Of a stretch of 58,473 nucleotides of DNA, positions 26,852 through 36,204 are shown piece by piece. Position numbers and translations under genes: made by a program. The stretch comes from Planctomycetia bacterium (lineage in GTDB: Bacteria > Planctomycetota > Planctomycetia > Pirellulales > Thermoguttaceae). Positions within the stretch are counted from its first letter, which is position 1; each line of letters starts with the position of its first letter. The notes beneath the pieces are model-generated. The model was given only the letters and a program-made list of their open reading frames with translations, was not told the origin of the DNA and searched no databases. The stretch covers positions 1 to 58,473 of the forward strand of contig JAUNSJ010000022.1 of assembly GCA_030539295.1 (NCBI GenBank), written 5' to 3'.

Positions 26852-27740
26852 TAATATGGATAACGCGACTGACAGTGGACGTTTTCCGGCCACCTCAAAA
26901 GACTGCCTGACCCCGGGGCGGGACCATGCTCCGCGGTGCAGGAGGAGTCGAGTGGCGTCGGTCTCTTATCTTTTAGCTACTTTTGTATTAGTGATTCTTA
27001 TAGCCACCGGCATTTCCTGTCGCCCCAAACAGAAGCCTCCGGTGACGTCTCCGTCGACTCCGCAGCGAGAAGAAAAGCAGGTGCCGTCGGAACGTACGCA
27101 AGGCTCGTCGGAGTCCGGAACAGATAAGGCGGCCTCATCGATGGAAACGCGGCAAGGGTCCGACTCCGCTGAAGCGCCGGCTCATCAAGTTCAGGACGCT
27201 GGCAAGCGGAATAAGAAAGACCAGACGCATCAAGCGGGCGTCGAAGGAGCGTTTGCTGACGCGTCAGGTGCCGCTGGGGAGGCCGGGACTGCAGGGGACG
27301 CCACTTCTGACCCAGACGATCCTTTTGCCGATTTCGATGACGCGAGTCCGGGAGCAAAGCAGGGTACTGGGGGGAACGATTCGGCGGCCGCTTCGGTTCC
27401 TAATAAGCCATCGTCGCAAGCAGGCCAGGCAGGCAAGTCTGACCTGCTTGCCGATAACGCGTCGAGTGCCGTTCGCGATATGGGGCCGAAAGAGGCGAGT
27501 AAGCGCATGGCGGAATTACTGCGTCAGGCCCGTGCCTTCGAGAAGCGTGAGAAGTATCCTGAGGGGTATCAGGCCGCCGCGGAAGCCCTGCAAATCCTGT
27601 GTATTCTGGAGGCCGGCTCCTCCACACCGCTTGTGGAAATGGAAAATCAACGCACAACTCTCCTTCATCTCATGCAACGCTGCCAGAGGCATATGCCACA
27701 GGACGATCTGGACAACGATGTTATCCTGATTCTGCAATAG
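26844..27740 (+). CDS. Single-span anchored protein with low-complexity linker
   Basis: A 298-residue protein I do not recognise. One hydrophobic segment (about 36-54, SVSYLLATFVLVILIATG) ends in a Cys, a poor lipobox (GISC), so it is a single-pass or lipid-anchored protein. Next is a roughly 130-residue disordered stretch rich in Ser, Ala, Gly, Asp and Gln, then a helical domain (about 210-290) with the look of a TPR-like hairpin pair (EASKRMAELLRQ ... EGYQAAAEALQI). The ATG overlaps the kinase stop by eight bases, and the next gene begins eight bases after its stop. Its position in the operon suggests it links the kinase and the GTPase-like protein to the envelope; this is inference. Confidence 0.65.
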   Translation: MSSNMDNATDSGRFPATSKDCLTPGRDHAPRCRRSRVASVSYLLATFVLVILIATGISCRPKQKPPVTSPSTPQREEKQVPSERTQGSSESGTDKAASSMETRQGSDSAEAPAHQVQDAGKRNKKDQTHQAGVEGAFADASGAAGEAGTAGDATSDPDDPFADFDDASPGAKQGTGGNDSAAASVPNKPSSQAGQAGKSDLLADNASSAVRDMGPKEASKRMAELLRQARAFEKREKYPEGYQAAAEALQILCILEAGSSTPLVEMENQRTTLLHLMQRCQRHMPQDDLDNDVILILQ

Positions 27741-27748
27741 GAAGTATT

Positions 27749-29020
27749 ATGGCAACAGAACGAAAATTACTGGAAAAGATTACCTGTCCTCATTGCTGGG
27801 AACAATTCTCGCCCAAGGAGTTGCTCTTTATTAGCAGTAGTCCCGAACTTTTGGGCGACTTCCGACTTGGCGACACGGAGCAGCAGCGATTTCTGCCTTC
27901 CCGATTCGATGTGCAGGGTAACGCTATCGACGCGAAAGGGTATGCCTGTCAGCGGCTGGCATGTCCCCACTGCCATCTCCCATGTCCGCAATCGCATATG
28001 GAAATGCGGCCCTTTTTTATTTCGATTGCCGGTGCCCCTGCGTCGGGGAAATCCTATTTTCTTGCGTCCATGACGTGGCGCCTGCGCAAAACGCTGCCGA
28101 AATATTTCTTTACAAGTTTTCAGGATTCCGACCCGCAAATGAATGCCCGGCTTCATGAATATGAGTCGATGCAGTTCCTGAACGACGACGATTCGGCGGT
28201 CGTTTCCATTGAAAAGACGCAGGAGCAGGGCGACCTGTACAATACGGTTCTGCAAGACGATCAGGCGATTACATATCCCCAGCCGTTTCTCTTTTCTGTC
28301 ACGCCGACGGCGGGCCACGTCAACGAAAGCCGGCCGCGGGAAGTTTCCGTTTCTCTGGCACTGTACGATAACGCCGGTGAAAGCTATCTTCCCGTGCGAG
28401 ACAGCGACCGCACAACGCTTCCGGTTACGCGTCATTTGGGGAAAAGCCACTGCATTTTCTTCCTGTTTGACCCGACGCAGGACAATCGTTTTCGTTTGCT
28501 CTGCCGGGAAGGGTCTGCGGACCTTCAGTTTAAAGACGGGTACTCGCAAAGATTTCGCCGCTCACCGCTCCGGCAGGAAATGGTGCTGGCCGAAGTCGTT
28601 AAGAGGGCGCGAACGTATGGCTTTCTCACCAGTAGCGAAAAGTATCGCGGACCGCTCGTTATCGTCGTAACGAAACTCGACGCATGGCGGCACCTTTTGC
28701 CCAATTTCGATTTCCGGTCGCCGTGGGCACGCACGGAGCCAGGCGGTATGTCCGTCTTCTTGCGAGATCAGGTCCTTACCGTAAGTAAGGCCGTGCGCGA
28801 ACTGCTCATGCTCGAAACGCCGGAAATTGTGAGTGCCGCGGAACAATTCGCGTCGAACGTCGTCTATATCCCGGTAAGTGCCACGGGCAGGTCGCCTTCG
28901 ATCGACCCTCGGACGAAGGACATAGGCTTCGCGTCAAAAGACATTCATCCGCTGTGGGTCGAAACGCCACTGCTCTACTCGCTCACCTGGGCAACACGCG
29001 GGATTATCCCCTATCGATAA
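27749..29020 (+). CDS. Zinc-ribbon P-loop GTPase-like protein
   Basis: A 423-residue protein. The N-terminus holds two CxxC pairs (CPHC at 11-14 and CPHC at about 72-75), a zinc ribbon. A P-loop GAPASGKS occurs at 95-102. Further on are YDNAGESYLP (a DxxG-like switch), CIFFLFDPT and VVTKLDAW, a TKxD base-recognition motif. This set matches the TRAFAC-clade, double-GTPase-type proteins found in bacterial operons of unknown function. It may bind GTP and change shape to regulate something at the membrane. ATG is preceded by AGGAAG at five bases. I am confident of the nucleotide-binding fold, less of the specificity. Confidence 0.7.
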   Translation: MATERKLLEKITCPHCWEQFSPKELLFISSSPELLGDFRLGDTEQQRFLPSRFDVQGNAIDAKGYACQRLACPHCHLPCPQSHMEMRPFFISIAGAPASGKSYFLASMTWRLRKTLPKYFFTSFQDSDPQMNARLHEYESMQFLNDDDSAVVSIEKTQEQGDLYNTVLQDDQAITYPQPFLFSVTPTAGHVNESRPREVSVSLALYDNAGESYLPVRDSDRTTLPVTRHLGKSHCIFFLFDPTQDNRFRLLCREGSADLQFKDGYSQRFRRSPLRQEMVLAEVVKRARTYGFLTSSEKYRGPLVIVVTKLDAWRHLLPNFDFRSPWARTEPGGMSVFLRDQVLTVSKAVRELLMLETPEIVSAAEQFASNVVYIPVSATGRSPSIDPRTKDIGFASKDIHPLWVETPLLYSLTWATRGIIPYR

Positions 29021-29031
29021 ACAGACGGCGC

Positions 29032-29063
29032 AAAAAATAAGGCCCCTGGAGAACAAGGGCCTT
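29032..29063 (-). terminator. Rho-independent terminator of the DoxX-Gfo operon
   Basis: AAGGCCC (29039-29045) pairs with GGGCCTT (29057-29063), and on the minus strand this stem is followed by ATTTTTTG (29038-29031). It lies between the convergent GTPase gene (stop 29020) and the oxidoreductase gene (stop 29143). Confidence 0.8.
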
Positions 29064-29142
29064 GGGGTAAGGCGAAACGCAAGTGTGGCCGGTGGCCAAC
29101 ACCCACATCCGGTCCGTTACGCGTTATGCGTATCAGATTCTA

Positions 29143-31167
29143 CTATGCGTATCGGGTAAGGTTCGGAGTGTGCCACTGCCGGAAGGCCTCGACCCGTTTG
29201 GCGAAATCTTCGTCGGACTCGTTTTCGTTGCGTTCAACGAGTTTCTCGGCCCAGGCGGCTTCCGGAGTAACGTCACTATTACCGTCGAACCAAGCGGGGT
29301 CAAAGGGGACCGTTTCGTCGAGGTCGGACGCTATGTTGGTGGCCAGTGCAATAACGGCGTCCCAGAGGGCAATCTCGCCGCGACAGCGAGTGAGCAGTTT
29401 GGGCGGGTCGTTCTTGTTATACTCTCCGACAGGAGCGGCGTCCAGAGAGGTATCGACTTTCTCCGGGTCGGCCTCGGGATTGTTCCGTATGCAATACGCC
29501 CAATGTTCAATCTGTTCGCAATAGCCACGACTGACGTCGGTTGCGTAGACTCCCTGATAACCAATGGCTTCGGACAGCGGGTCGCCGTTTTCGTCGATGA
29601 CAATGTCCAGCGCGTTTGTCCCGGCACTCTTGGCAACGCGAACTTTATCGTTGACCGCACTGGTCCGATAGAGACAGGCTTCTTTTTCCGTTTCGATGAG
29701 GAGCGTGCCTTTAGTACCGAAAACGGTTTCGCCATAACCACCGAATCCGTTGCCATTTATGGTGGAATAGGCAACCGTAATGCGTCGCTGTTTGCCGAGT
29801 TCATCGTCGGGATCGTAGCCGGGCGCGGGATATTCGTACATGGCGCTGACGTGGTCGTCGACGTCGCGGTCGATACTGCTAAAGAGGGATCGGCTGGCGG
29901 CGGCGGACACGGAGAGCGGATACTGCTTTTTACCACCGTGGGCGGCGGCGACAAAGATACTGGCTGCGTCGAGCTGATGCGAGCCGAGTTCGGCCATAAG
30001 CCCGCCTCCGGTTCGATTCCAGAGTCGCCAGCGAATAAGCTCTTCAATGGCGGGCCGCTGATACGTTTGGCCTTCGTCGTCGCGAGTTTCGTCCTGATAA
30101 CCGTAGTCCTTAGCCGATTTGTAGGCAACGCCGCCAAGTTCACCACCTTGAATGAGTACGAAGTCGGAGAGCTGGGCACGCTTCTGGTCAATCTTTTTCG
30201 TTAAGGTCACCAGGTCTTTAGCCAGCATGACCTTCTCGCGAGAAAGCCGCTTGGCCTCGTCAATGAGAGCCGGCGTTTGGTCGTCCCGCGCGGAAATGGC
30301 GGCGATCGTAGCGTCGTTTTTGGCAATGGTTGCCCTCATGCGGTCGGCCTCGGCGGTCCAGTCTTTGTATTCCCGATAGAGTTCGCCGGCTTTAACGTCG
30401 GACTCTTTGGCCCCTTCCGGGAGCGGCATTTGCCAACTGTCGTTTCCGGGAAGATTGCCACGATGCCACTGGGCACGAATGTAATGCAGATCGCCGAGCA
30501 CGTTCTGCTTAATCAAACTGGTCGCGTGATCGTACAGGATATTGTAATGGCGCTGGTGACCGACGGTCAAATGGCGATGGTTTTCGTGGGCGACGCGAAT
30601 CATCTCCTTGCAGTTGGCGACGGAGTGGCCCATGAGCTTTTCGGTGAGGACATGGCACCCTTTTCGCATGGCCATAATGGCAGCCGGGGCATGGAGATGG
30701 AGCGGTAACCCGATAATAACGGCTTCCAGTCCGAGCTGTTCCGCGTCGTTGAGCAAGTCACGATAGTCGTTATAGACTTTGACGTGACTATTGGCTTCCT
30801 GGCGGGTTTTCCAGCCGTATTTTTTCATGAGTCCGGGGCGTACGGCCGCGGCACTACTGCTGTAGCAATCGCCGTGAAATGCCCGATACTGGTTGTAGGG
30901 GCGTATGTCGGCTATAGCGACGACTTCAATATATTTCGGGTTCAGACCACCGATGAGGACACTGCCTTCATCGCCGGTACCGAGTATGGCGATTCGCACC
31001 GGTTTGTCGATCGTGCCATATTTGAAATAGTAGCCGCCAATACCTTTTCCGGAGGCGAGCTCAAGTGTGGACGAACCCTTGAGAAAAGAACGTCGCACGT
31101 CCCGGCTGCCTATAGCTGCCAGGAAATTTTCCTTTCCGATTGCTTTTTGTTCCGTAGTTAAGTTCAT
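29143..31167 (-). CDS. Gfo/Idh/MocA family oxidoreductase with degenerate Tat signal and coiled-coil insert
   Basis: A 674-residue NAD(P)-dependent oxidoreductase of the Gfo/Idh/MocA family, usually acting on sugars or inositols. Nucleotide-binding fold: RIAILGTGDEGSVLIGG, then EKLMGHS (the family EKP motif) and the catalytic block HQRHYN. It has a twin-arginine motif (DVRRSFLKG) but the following segment (STLELASGKGIGG) is too polar to be a normal Tat h-region, so export is doubtful. Around residues 240-345 a charged coiled-coil insert (Glu/Lys/Arg-rich) interrupts the fold, which makes it much longer than usual (350-450 residues). It is the third gene of an operon, 37 bp after its paralogue, and is followed by the terminator at 29032. 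Confidence 0.87.
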   Translation of the reverse strand: MNLTTEQKAIGKENFLAAIGSRDVRRSFLKGSSTLELASGKGIGGYYFKYGTIDKPVRIAILGTGDEGSVLIGGLNPKYIEVVAIADIRPYNQYRAFHGDCYSSSAAAVRPGLMKKYGWKTRQEANSHVKVYNDYRDLLNDAEQLGLEAVIIGLPLHLHAPAAIMAMRKGCHVLTEKLMGHSVANCKEMIRVAHENHRHLTVGHQRHYNILYDHATSLIKQNVLGDLHYIRAQWHRGNLPGNDSWQMPLPEGAKESDVKAGELYREYKDWTAEADRMRATIAKNDATIAAISARDDQTPALIDEAKRLSREKVMLAKDLVTLTKKIDQKRAQLSDFVLIQGGELGGVAYKSAKDYGYQDETRDDEGQTYQRPAIEELIRWRLWNRTGGGLMAELGSHQLDAASIFVAAAHGGKKQYPLSVSAAASRSLFSSIDRDVDDHVSAMYEYPAPGYDPDDELGKQRRITVAYSTINGNGFGGYGETVFGTKGTLLIETEKEACLYRTSAVNDKVRVAKSAGTNALDIVIDENGDPLSEAIGYQGVYATDVSRGYCEQIEHWAYCIRNNPEADPEKVDTSLDAAPVGEYNKNDPPKLLTRCRGEIALWDAVIALATNIASDLDETVPFDPAWFDGNSDVTPEAAWAEKLVERNENESDEDFAKRVEAFRQWHTPNLTRYA

Positions 31168-31204
31168 TTTATGCTTTCGTCATCTATTCTTAGGTGTTCG
31201 CGGG

Positions 31205-33007
31205 TTATATCATGTACTTAATCTGGTCGAGGTTGGGCCAGGACCGGTCGTTCATGAGTTCATTTTCGGGGGTATCGTCGCTGTCGGGGTCGAACCAGGA
31301 TTCCTTAAAGTCGACACTTTGCCCTTTAGCCGCCGCTATATTGGTAACCAAGGCAATAACAGCGTCGCCGAGCGCGATTTTCGGACGGCAGCGAGGCTGA
31401 ATTTCCGGCTGCGAAACGTTTGGATTTTCACGAATACACCATGCCCAATGCTCAATTTCCTCTTTGTAGCCACGACTTACGTTGGACGGACCACCGGTGG
31501 CGGCCACGGCTTTTTGGGCAGGGGCACTGGCCTGGGTGTCGAGTGCGGAGGCCCCAGCAGCTTTCTTGGCCACGGAACTGGTCGCAGGCCCGCGCAAAAG
31601 CTGGGATTCCTGCTCCCGGTCGATGATAACGGTTCCCTTGGTACCAAAGACGATTTCACCGTAACCGCCGAACCCGTTGCCATTGATCGTGGAGTACTGA
31701 ACGGTGATTTTCCGTTTGCGGCCGTCTTTCGTTTGCGGATTGTAGTTGGGCGCGGGGAATTCGACCAAGGTGGTAATATGGTCCTGGACTTCGCGGTCGA
31801 GTCCGAACAGGTTCCTGTTGGCGGAGACGTGAACGCGGAGCGGATGCACTTTGCCACCGTCAGGCAGTTTGTTGGGATCTTCACCGCGGAGTGCGGCGCC
31901 GCGTCGGGCGGAAGCGGCCAGGAAGATACTGGCGGCGTCGAGCTGATGGGACCCGAGTTCGACCATGAGTCCGCCTCCGGTCCGATTCCAGAGTCGCCAG
32001 CGGAGCAGTTCCTCCGCTTCCGGACGCTCATATTGATGACGCGTTCCTTCGCCGAAAATTCCCTTTTGATAGCCGTAATTTTCGGCACTGTCGATGAGCA
32101 GTCCTTTATATCGACCGCCGTTTGCGAGCATGGCGTCGTAGCATTCGGCTTCTTTCTGCGCGACTTTCTTACGCCAGGTTTCGATTTCCAGGCCGCGTGC
32201 CTCGTTCAACTGCTGTTTCCAATCGCGAAGTTCGTTTTTCAGCTTGTTCGCCTGCTTGTCGCCTGGCTTAACCTCCATGGGCATCGGCATTTGCCAGCTA
32301 TCGGCCCCGGGAGAGTTTCCGCGATGCCATTGGGCACGTATGTAGTGGATATCGCCGAGCAGGCCGCGTTCAATATTCTCGACCGCTTCGTGATACAGAA
32401 TATTGTAGTGACGTTGATGACCCACGGCGAGATGGCGATGGAATTCGGCGGCTGCGCGAGCCATTTCCTTGCACTCGACCGTGGAGTGCCCCATGAGTTT
32501 TTCGCACAGGACATGAAGTCCATGCTTCATGGCCTGAACGGAAGCAGGGGCGTGGAGATGGAGCGGGAGACCGATAATCACGGCTTCAATCCCAAGCTCT
32601 TCCGCTTCGGAGAGGAGGTCGCGATAGTCGGCATAGACTTTAACGTGTTTACGAGCCTCATCTTCCGTCTTCCATCCGTATTTTTGCATAAGGCCACAGC
32701 GGGCAGCGAGCGCGGCGTCGCTGTAATGGTCCCCGTGAAAGGCACGAAATTGGTTGTACGGGCGTATGTCGGCGATTGCCTTAACCTCGACGTAGTCCGG
32801 ATTGATCGCTCCGAGCAGAACGCTCCCTTCATCGCCGGTTCCGAGTACGGCCACGCGAACGGGGGTTCCCTTAACCTGACTGTAACCGAAATAGAAGGCG
32901 CCGAGACTGGCGGCCGGCACAGCGGCGGCCAAAGCTCCTGCCTTTAAGAAATTGCGCCGCGATATTTCCGTGGACGCAACGGTTGTATTGCTCTTGTTAT
33001 GACTCAT
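31205..33007 (-). CDS. Tat-exported Gfo/Idh/MocA family oxidoreductase
   Basis: A 600-residue paralogue of the downstream gene. The N-terminus is a textbook Tat signal: SRRNFLKAGALAAAVPAASL with a real hydrophobic stretch. The Rossmann motif is RVAVLGTGDEGSVLLG; EKLMGHS and HQRHYN follow. Between the two halves there is again a helical insert (about residues 255-290), shorter than that of the neighbour. Such exported Gfo/Idh/MocA proteins are abundant in Planctomycetota; their substrates are mostly unknown, with sugars or polyols likely. It sits 52 bp after the DoxX-like gene. Confidence 0.9.
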   Translation of the reverse strand: MSHNKSNTTVASTEISRRNFLKAGALAAAVPAASLGAFYFGYSQVKGTPVRVAVLGTGDEGSVLLGAINPDYVEVKAIADIRPYNQFRAFHGDHYSDAALAARCGLMQKYGWKTEDEARKHVKVYADYRDLLSEAEELGIEAVIIGLPLHLHAPASVQAMKHGLHVLCEKLMGHSTVECKEMARAAAEFHRHLAVGHQRHYNILYHEAVENIERGLLGDIHYIRAQWHRGNSPGADSWQMPMPMEVKPGDKQANKLKNELRDWKQQLNEARGLEIETWRKKVAQKEAECYDAMLANGGRYKGLLIDSAENYGYQKGIFGEGTRHQYERPEAEELLRWRLWNRTGGGLMVELGSHQLDAASIFLAASARRGAALRGEDPNKLPDGGKVHPLRVHVSANRNLFGLDREVQDHITTLVEFPAPNYNPQTKDGRKRKITVQYSTINGNGFGGYGEIVFGTKGTVIIDREQESQLLRGPATSSVAKKAAGASALDTQASAPAQKAVAATGGPSNVSRGYKEEIEHWAWCIRENPNVSQPEIQPRCRPKIALGDAVIALVTNIAAAKGQSVDFKESWFDPDSDDTPENELMNDRSWPNLDQIKYMI

Positions 33008-33059
33008 TATAATGATTCCTGTTTATCTGGCTGTTTCCTGTGTAGTAATCTGAAACGGG

Positions 33060-34190
33060 TCAAATCTTCGTTTCGGTTGGAACCCCGCATGGGACGTCGG
33101 TATCCAGGTCGATACCGAGGGGATCCTTCTTGAAACCGTAGAAGTTGAGAAATCGCTTCCCGGCAAAATTCCAGAGGAACCAGTCGAGCCCACCCCAGCG
33201 TCCGGCAGGTAACGAGGCCAAGACGAGCAAGGCGATCATTTCCACGGAGTCCTTATTGAAGATCATGGAGTGCCCGACCACTTCCGGCGGGTAGGGGTAC
33301 ACGGTTGGCCAAGGGAATTGCGACAGGCAAATATTGACCATGAATGCGGCCCCGGCCAGCGCGGCCAGACGATTACAAAAGCCAAGCATGAGGCAAATGC
33401 CAATTGCGGACAGGCCCAGCGTTACGGTCAGGTCGAGAAAACCCAGCCGGGACGGCGTGGCGAAGTCCTTAATGACCGGCAGTTTAATAATAAGACCGGC
33501 CAAAGGTATCTTATTCGCGCCATAAGTAATTGGAGGTAGTTTCCCGAACGATCGCTGTTCCGCGGTGAGTAGGTTCCAGAGGGCTAATTGCATGTTTTCG
33601 CCCATCTTTTCCGGCTCTTCTGCCAGAGCGGCCCCTTCCCGGCGGAGCGTCATTTGACGGTCCCAGTCGCGAATCTTCTGGTGTTCCGCACCGTCGGTCG
33701 TAAAGGCAATCGATTCCTTGTACCGCTTTTTACTCCCCAAAAAGGCCATGATATCCGGCTGCTTCTCCAGCGTGTACTCCCGAAGTGAGGTTATATACTG
33801 GTTGAAGAGCTGATTGGCTTCCTTACGCTGGTCCGATTCCAGTTCATAGTGGTTCAGAAACTGGCCGAACCAGTCGTACCACTGCTTTTCAATGACCGGC
33901 AGTGTAACGCCCACGAGGTCTTTCTGCTCCTGTTTGCCGTCTTCCCGCACGGCGTAAGCCTTGGCGATGGTGAGACGGTCTTCCCCGTCGAGGTCAGGCA
34001 GCATAATATAATAGAGTTCTTTCGTCGGCCCTTTTGCCATGCCGAGAAAACCCTTAGCGGAAAAACCGTTCGCGGGAACCATTTTCCACAAGCCTTCGTA
34101 AAGGAAATGACAGCCAATGCCGACACGTAACACGACGATTAAGGCAAGGAAAATCGCCGTTCCGAGACTAATTTTTTTACACACGCTCAA
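33060..34190 (-). CDS. DoxX-like membrane protein, TTG start
   Basis: A 376-residue inner-membrane protein. The first span (TAIFLALIVVLRVGIGCHFLYEGLWKM) carries the DoxX-type R...G..F...G.WK pattern. A long periplasmic-looking insert follows (residues 45-245), containing an Asp/Glu/Lys-rich segment, and then three more spans with DoxX-like LGLSAIGICLMLGFCNRLAAL and SMIFNKDSVEMIALLVLAS. I place the start at TTG 34190, because a perfect AGGAGG (34203-34198) lies seven bases upstream; an ATG start at 34313 would add 41 residues without hydrophobic or homologous character. It heads the DoxX-Gfo-Gfo operon; its electron partner, if any, is unknown. Confidence 0.8.
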   Translation of the reverse strand: MSVCKKISLGTAIFLALIVVLRVGIGCHFLYEGLWKMVPANGFSAKGFLGMAKGPTKELYYIMLPDLDGEDRLTIAKAYAVREDGKQEQKDLVGVTLPVIEKQWYDWFGQFLNHYELESDQRKEANQLFNQYITSLREYTLEKQPDIMAFLGSKKRYKESIAFTTDGAEHQKIRDWDRQMTLRREGAALAEEPEKMGENMQLALWNLLTAEQRSFGKLPPITYGANKIPLAGLIIKLPVIKDFATPSRLGFLDLTVTLGLSAIGICLMLGFCNRLAALAGAAFMVNICLSQFPWPTVYPYPPEVVGHSMIFNKDSVEMIALLVLASLPAGRWGGLDWFLWNFAGKRFLNFYGFKKDPLGIDLDTDVPCGVPTETKI

Positions 34191-34451
34191 AGTGGGTCCT
34201 CCTGTATCTGGAAAACATAAAGGTAAACGACCGGCCGCAAGGTGGGAAGCCGATTCCCTTATTCTAATACATCTCCCCACTTTTAAAACCCATACGTCCC
34301 CCCTTTTCCACAATTTTTTGGAAAATATTTACATTGTGTTTGTCTATTTTGACTATTTTAACGTATTCGTGCCTCCCCTTCTCCGGTCGCAACGAGCAGA
34401 AGAGGGCGATTACAGGGCGTAAAATGAGGACAGTAAGAGTCAGCCGCGGGG

Positions 34452-35306
34452 TCATCCTGCGTTCTCGGCATGGACGATCGAGAAAAACGGACAGACGAAA
34501 CGTTTTTTGACCGTTTTGCTATAGTAAGGCTTCCCGAAGGAAGCGGCGGTGTTGTTCACGATATTGGAAAAACCACGGGCCGAAAGGAAGTTTTCCATGT
34601 CCTTGGTGTGGAGGCCCCAGATGAGCGGTTCTTCTTTGTCATGCCATGTGCGGATGTATTTCTGAAGATTGACTCGATTATAGTAGTCGAAAATGATGCG
34701 ACTTCCTTTTCGCGAATGATCGTGAATCATGCGGAGTGTTTTATCGACATCGGATTCGTGAATGTAGTAGGTTACGCCCTCCCACATAAAAAGAGTGCGG
34801 AGAGAAGGGGAATAGCCGCTCTGTAAAAGGCGATCCATAAAGGAGTCCTTTGTGAAATCGACAGGGACGAAATGGATACGGTCGAGAGGATAATTGGGAA
34901 TCGTCTTCAAAAGGGATATTTTATGGGCTTGCGTGGCAGGGAAATCGACTTCGAAAACAGGAAAATCTTTGCGTTCGGCGAAGAAACGTCCTGCCCGAGA
35001 GTCGTAGCCGGCGCCCATAACGACAAATTGTTCAAATCCTTGATTGAGGGAATCGATCAGGAAGTCGTCAAAAACCCGGGTGCGCACGAGTATGAAGTTA
35101 CCGACGCCCGGCTCAATAATGTAGTCTGTGACAAAGTGAACGAACCAGCGGGGCAGCCAGCTTTCGCCAATACTGGTCGTTTTTTTGGTGATAAAATAAC
35201 GGGCGTATTGGTCGTAGCACAGGCGTTGATTTTCACTTTTTTGTGATTCCGTTGCGCGACGGAGAGCAGGTCCCAAAGCCGTCTTACTGGGTTTTCCTTC
35301 AATCAT
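34452..35306 (-). CDS. SAM-dependent methyltransferase (LCMT/TIGR00027-like)
   Basis: A 284-residue class I methyltransferase. Motif I is unusual for this branch: FVVMGAGYDSRAGRFF, followed by the acidic residue in FPVFEVDFPATQ and LFMWEGVTYYI, typical of the leucine carboxyl methyltransferase family and its polyketide-associated relatives, which methylate carboxylates or hydroxyls. It is the last gene of the biosynthetic cluster, with 99 bp to the hydrolase gene. O-methylation of the final product is the natural guess; no substrate can be read from the sequence. Confidence 0.83.
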   Translation of the reverse strand: MIEGKPSKTALGPALRRATESQKSENQRLCYDQYARYFITKKTTSIGESWLPRWFVHFVTDYIIEPGVGNFILVRTRVFDDFLIDSLNQGFEQFVVMGAGYDSRAGRFFAERKDFPVFEVDFPATQAHKISLLKTIPNYPLDRIHFVPVDFTKDSFMDRLLQSGYSPSLRTLFMWEGVTYYIHESDVDKTLRMIHDHSRKGSRIIFDYYNRVNLQKYIRTWHDKEEPLIWGLHTKDMENFLSARGFSNIVNNTAASFGKPYYSKTVKKRFVCPFFSIVHAENAG

Positions 35307-35405
35307 TTGTTATTGCCCCTTGTAAAGAGTGTTTAATTATCTTGTGTCTAAACGACAGTGCGTTTTTTTGGTTTTACTTTACAGATCAGGTATGTCGTCC
35401 TGAGA

Positions 35406-36194
35406 TTATTCTTTTCTGACCCGGTTCAATGGTTGACAGGCGACGACCTTACTTTTTTCCTTTAAGAAAGTAAAGGAAGGGAGTGAGGTCACATGGTCCA
35501 TAATAAAATCATTCACCTTTTGTGGTTGTGTCACCGTAATAAAATGTCCCCCCGAGTGCAAAACGGAATCGGTTTTTGTAAAGCGTAAAGGCAAGGAACG
35601 GTCGTCTTCCGCGTGAATGCGCCAAATGGGGAATTCATGTTCAGTACAGGGGCTGCGCCAGCGATAAACCAATTTCATCGTTCTTGCTGAAGTTCGTGGG
35701 GACGACAGAGCAAATTGGTGTAACAGTACGCGCAGCAGTTTGTCTTTGGGGTTGGCAAAACAGAGCGCCGTTCGAGCCATTACGTGTTCCATATGCCAAA
35801 AGAACGGGTTCAAAAGTCTATATTGCCATCGGAGCGATTCGGGCATTTCCGTGCCGTCCCGGTAGGCAGCGAAACAAAAACAACCGTGAACAGGACATCC
35901 ATTCTCCTGAAGGAAATCGCCGATCAAAGGAGCGACAATCCCGCCGAGCGACAATCCACCAATAAAACATCCTTCACTTCGTTCATGAACGTTTGACTCT
36001 GTTGTATTCCCATACCGGAAATGAAAGACCTCTTGTGCCCAGCGCAGTGCATAGCATTCCAGAGTTTCACCACGCCTGGGAGTGAGTAATTTCGGAACAC
36101 AGACGTCGAAGTACGGAGAAAGATTCCTGATTTGATCTTCATAAACGTCGCGAAGGCAGGCGACACCGGGAAACAAAAAAAAGGGAATTCTCAT
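35406..36194 (-). CDS. Alpha/beta hydrolase
   Basis: A 262-residue alpha/beta-hydrolase. The opening PFFLFPGV aligns with the first strand and oxyanion turn; the nucleophile elbow is GLSLGG with Ser82; an acid is in HAEDDRSLP and the catalytic His217 in SGGHFITVT, so the triad is intact. In tetronate pathways an alpha/beta-hydrolase-fold enzyme removes acetate from the acylated tetronate, and in other clusters such proteins act as type II thioesterases; either is possible. AAGG lies eight bases before the ATG. Ten bases separate it from the FrhB-like gene. Confidence 0.82.
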   Translation of the reverse strand: MRIPFFLFPGVACLRDVYEDQIRNLSPYFDVCVPKLLTPRRGETLECYALRWAQEVFHFRYGNTTESNVHERSEGCFIGGLSLGGIVAPLIGDFLQENGCPVHGCFCFAAYRDGTEMPESLRWQYRLLNPFFWHMEHVMARTALCFANPKDKLLRVLLHQFALSSPRTSARTMKLVYRWRSPCTEHEFPIWRIHAEDDRSLPLRFTKTDSVLHSGGHFITVTQPQKVNDFIMDHVTSLPSFTFLKEKSKVVACQPLNRVRKE

Positions 36195-36204
36195 TGGCTA
36201 TACC

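Noticed and set aside
31067..32947. A 626-codon plus-strand open frame antisense to the Gfo/Idh/MocA genes
   Set aside because: It mirrors the codon bias of the minus-strand oxidoreductase, shows no homology by eye and lacks a ribosome-binding site.
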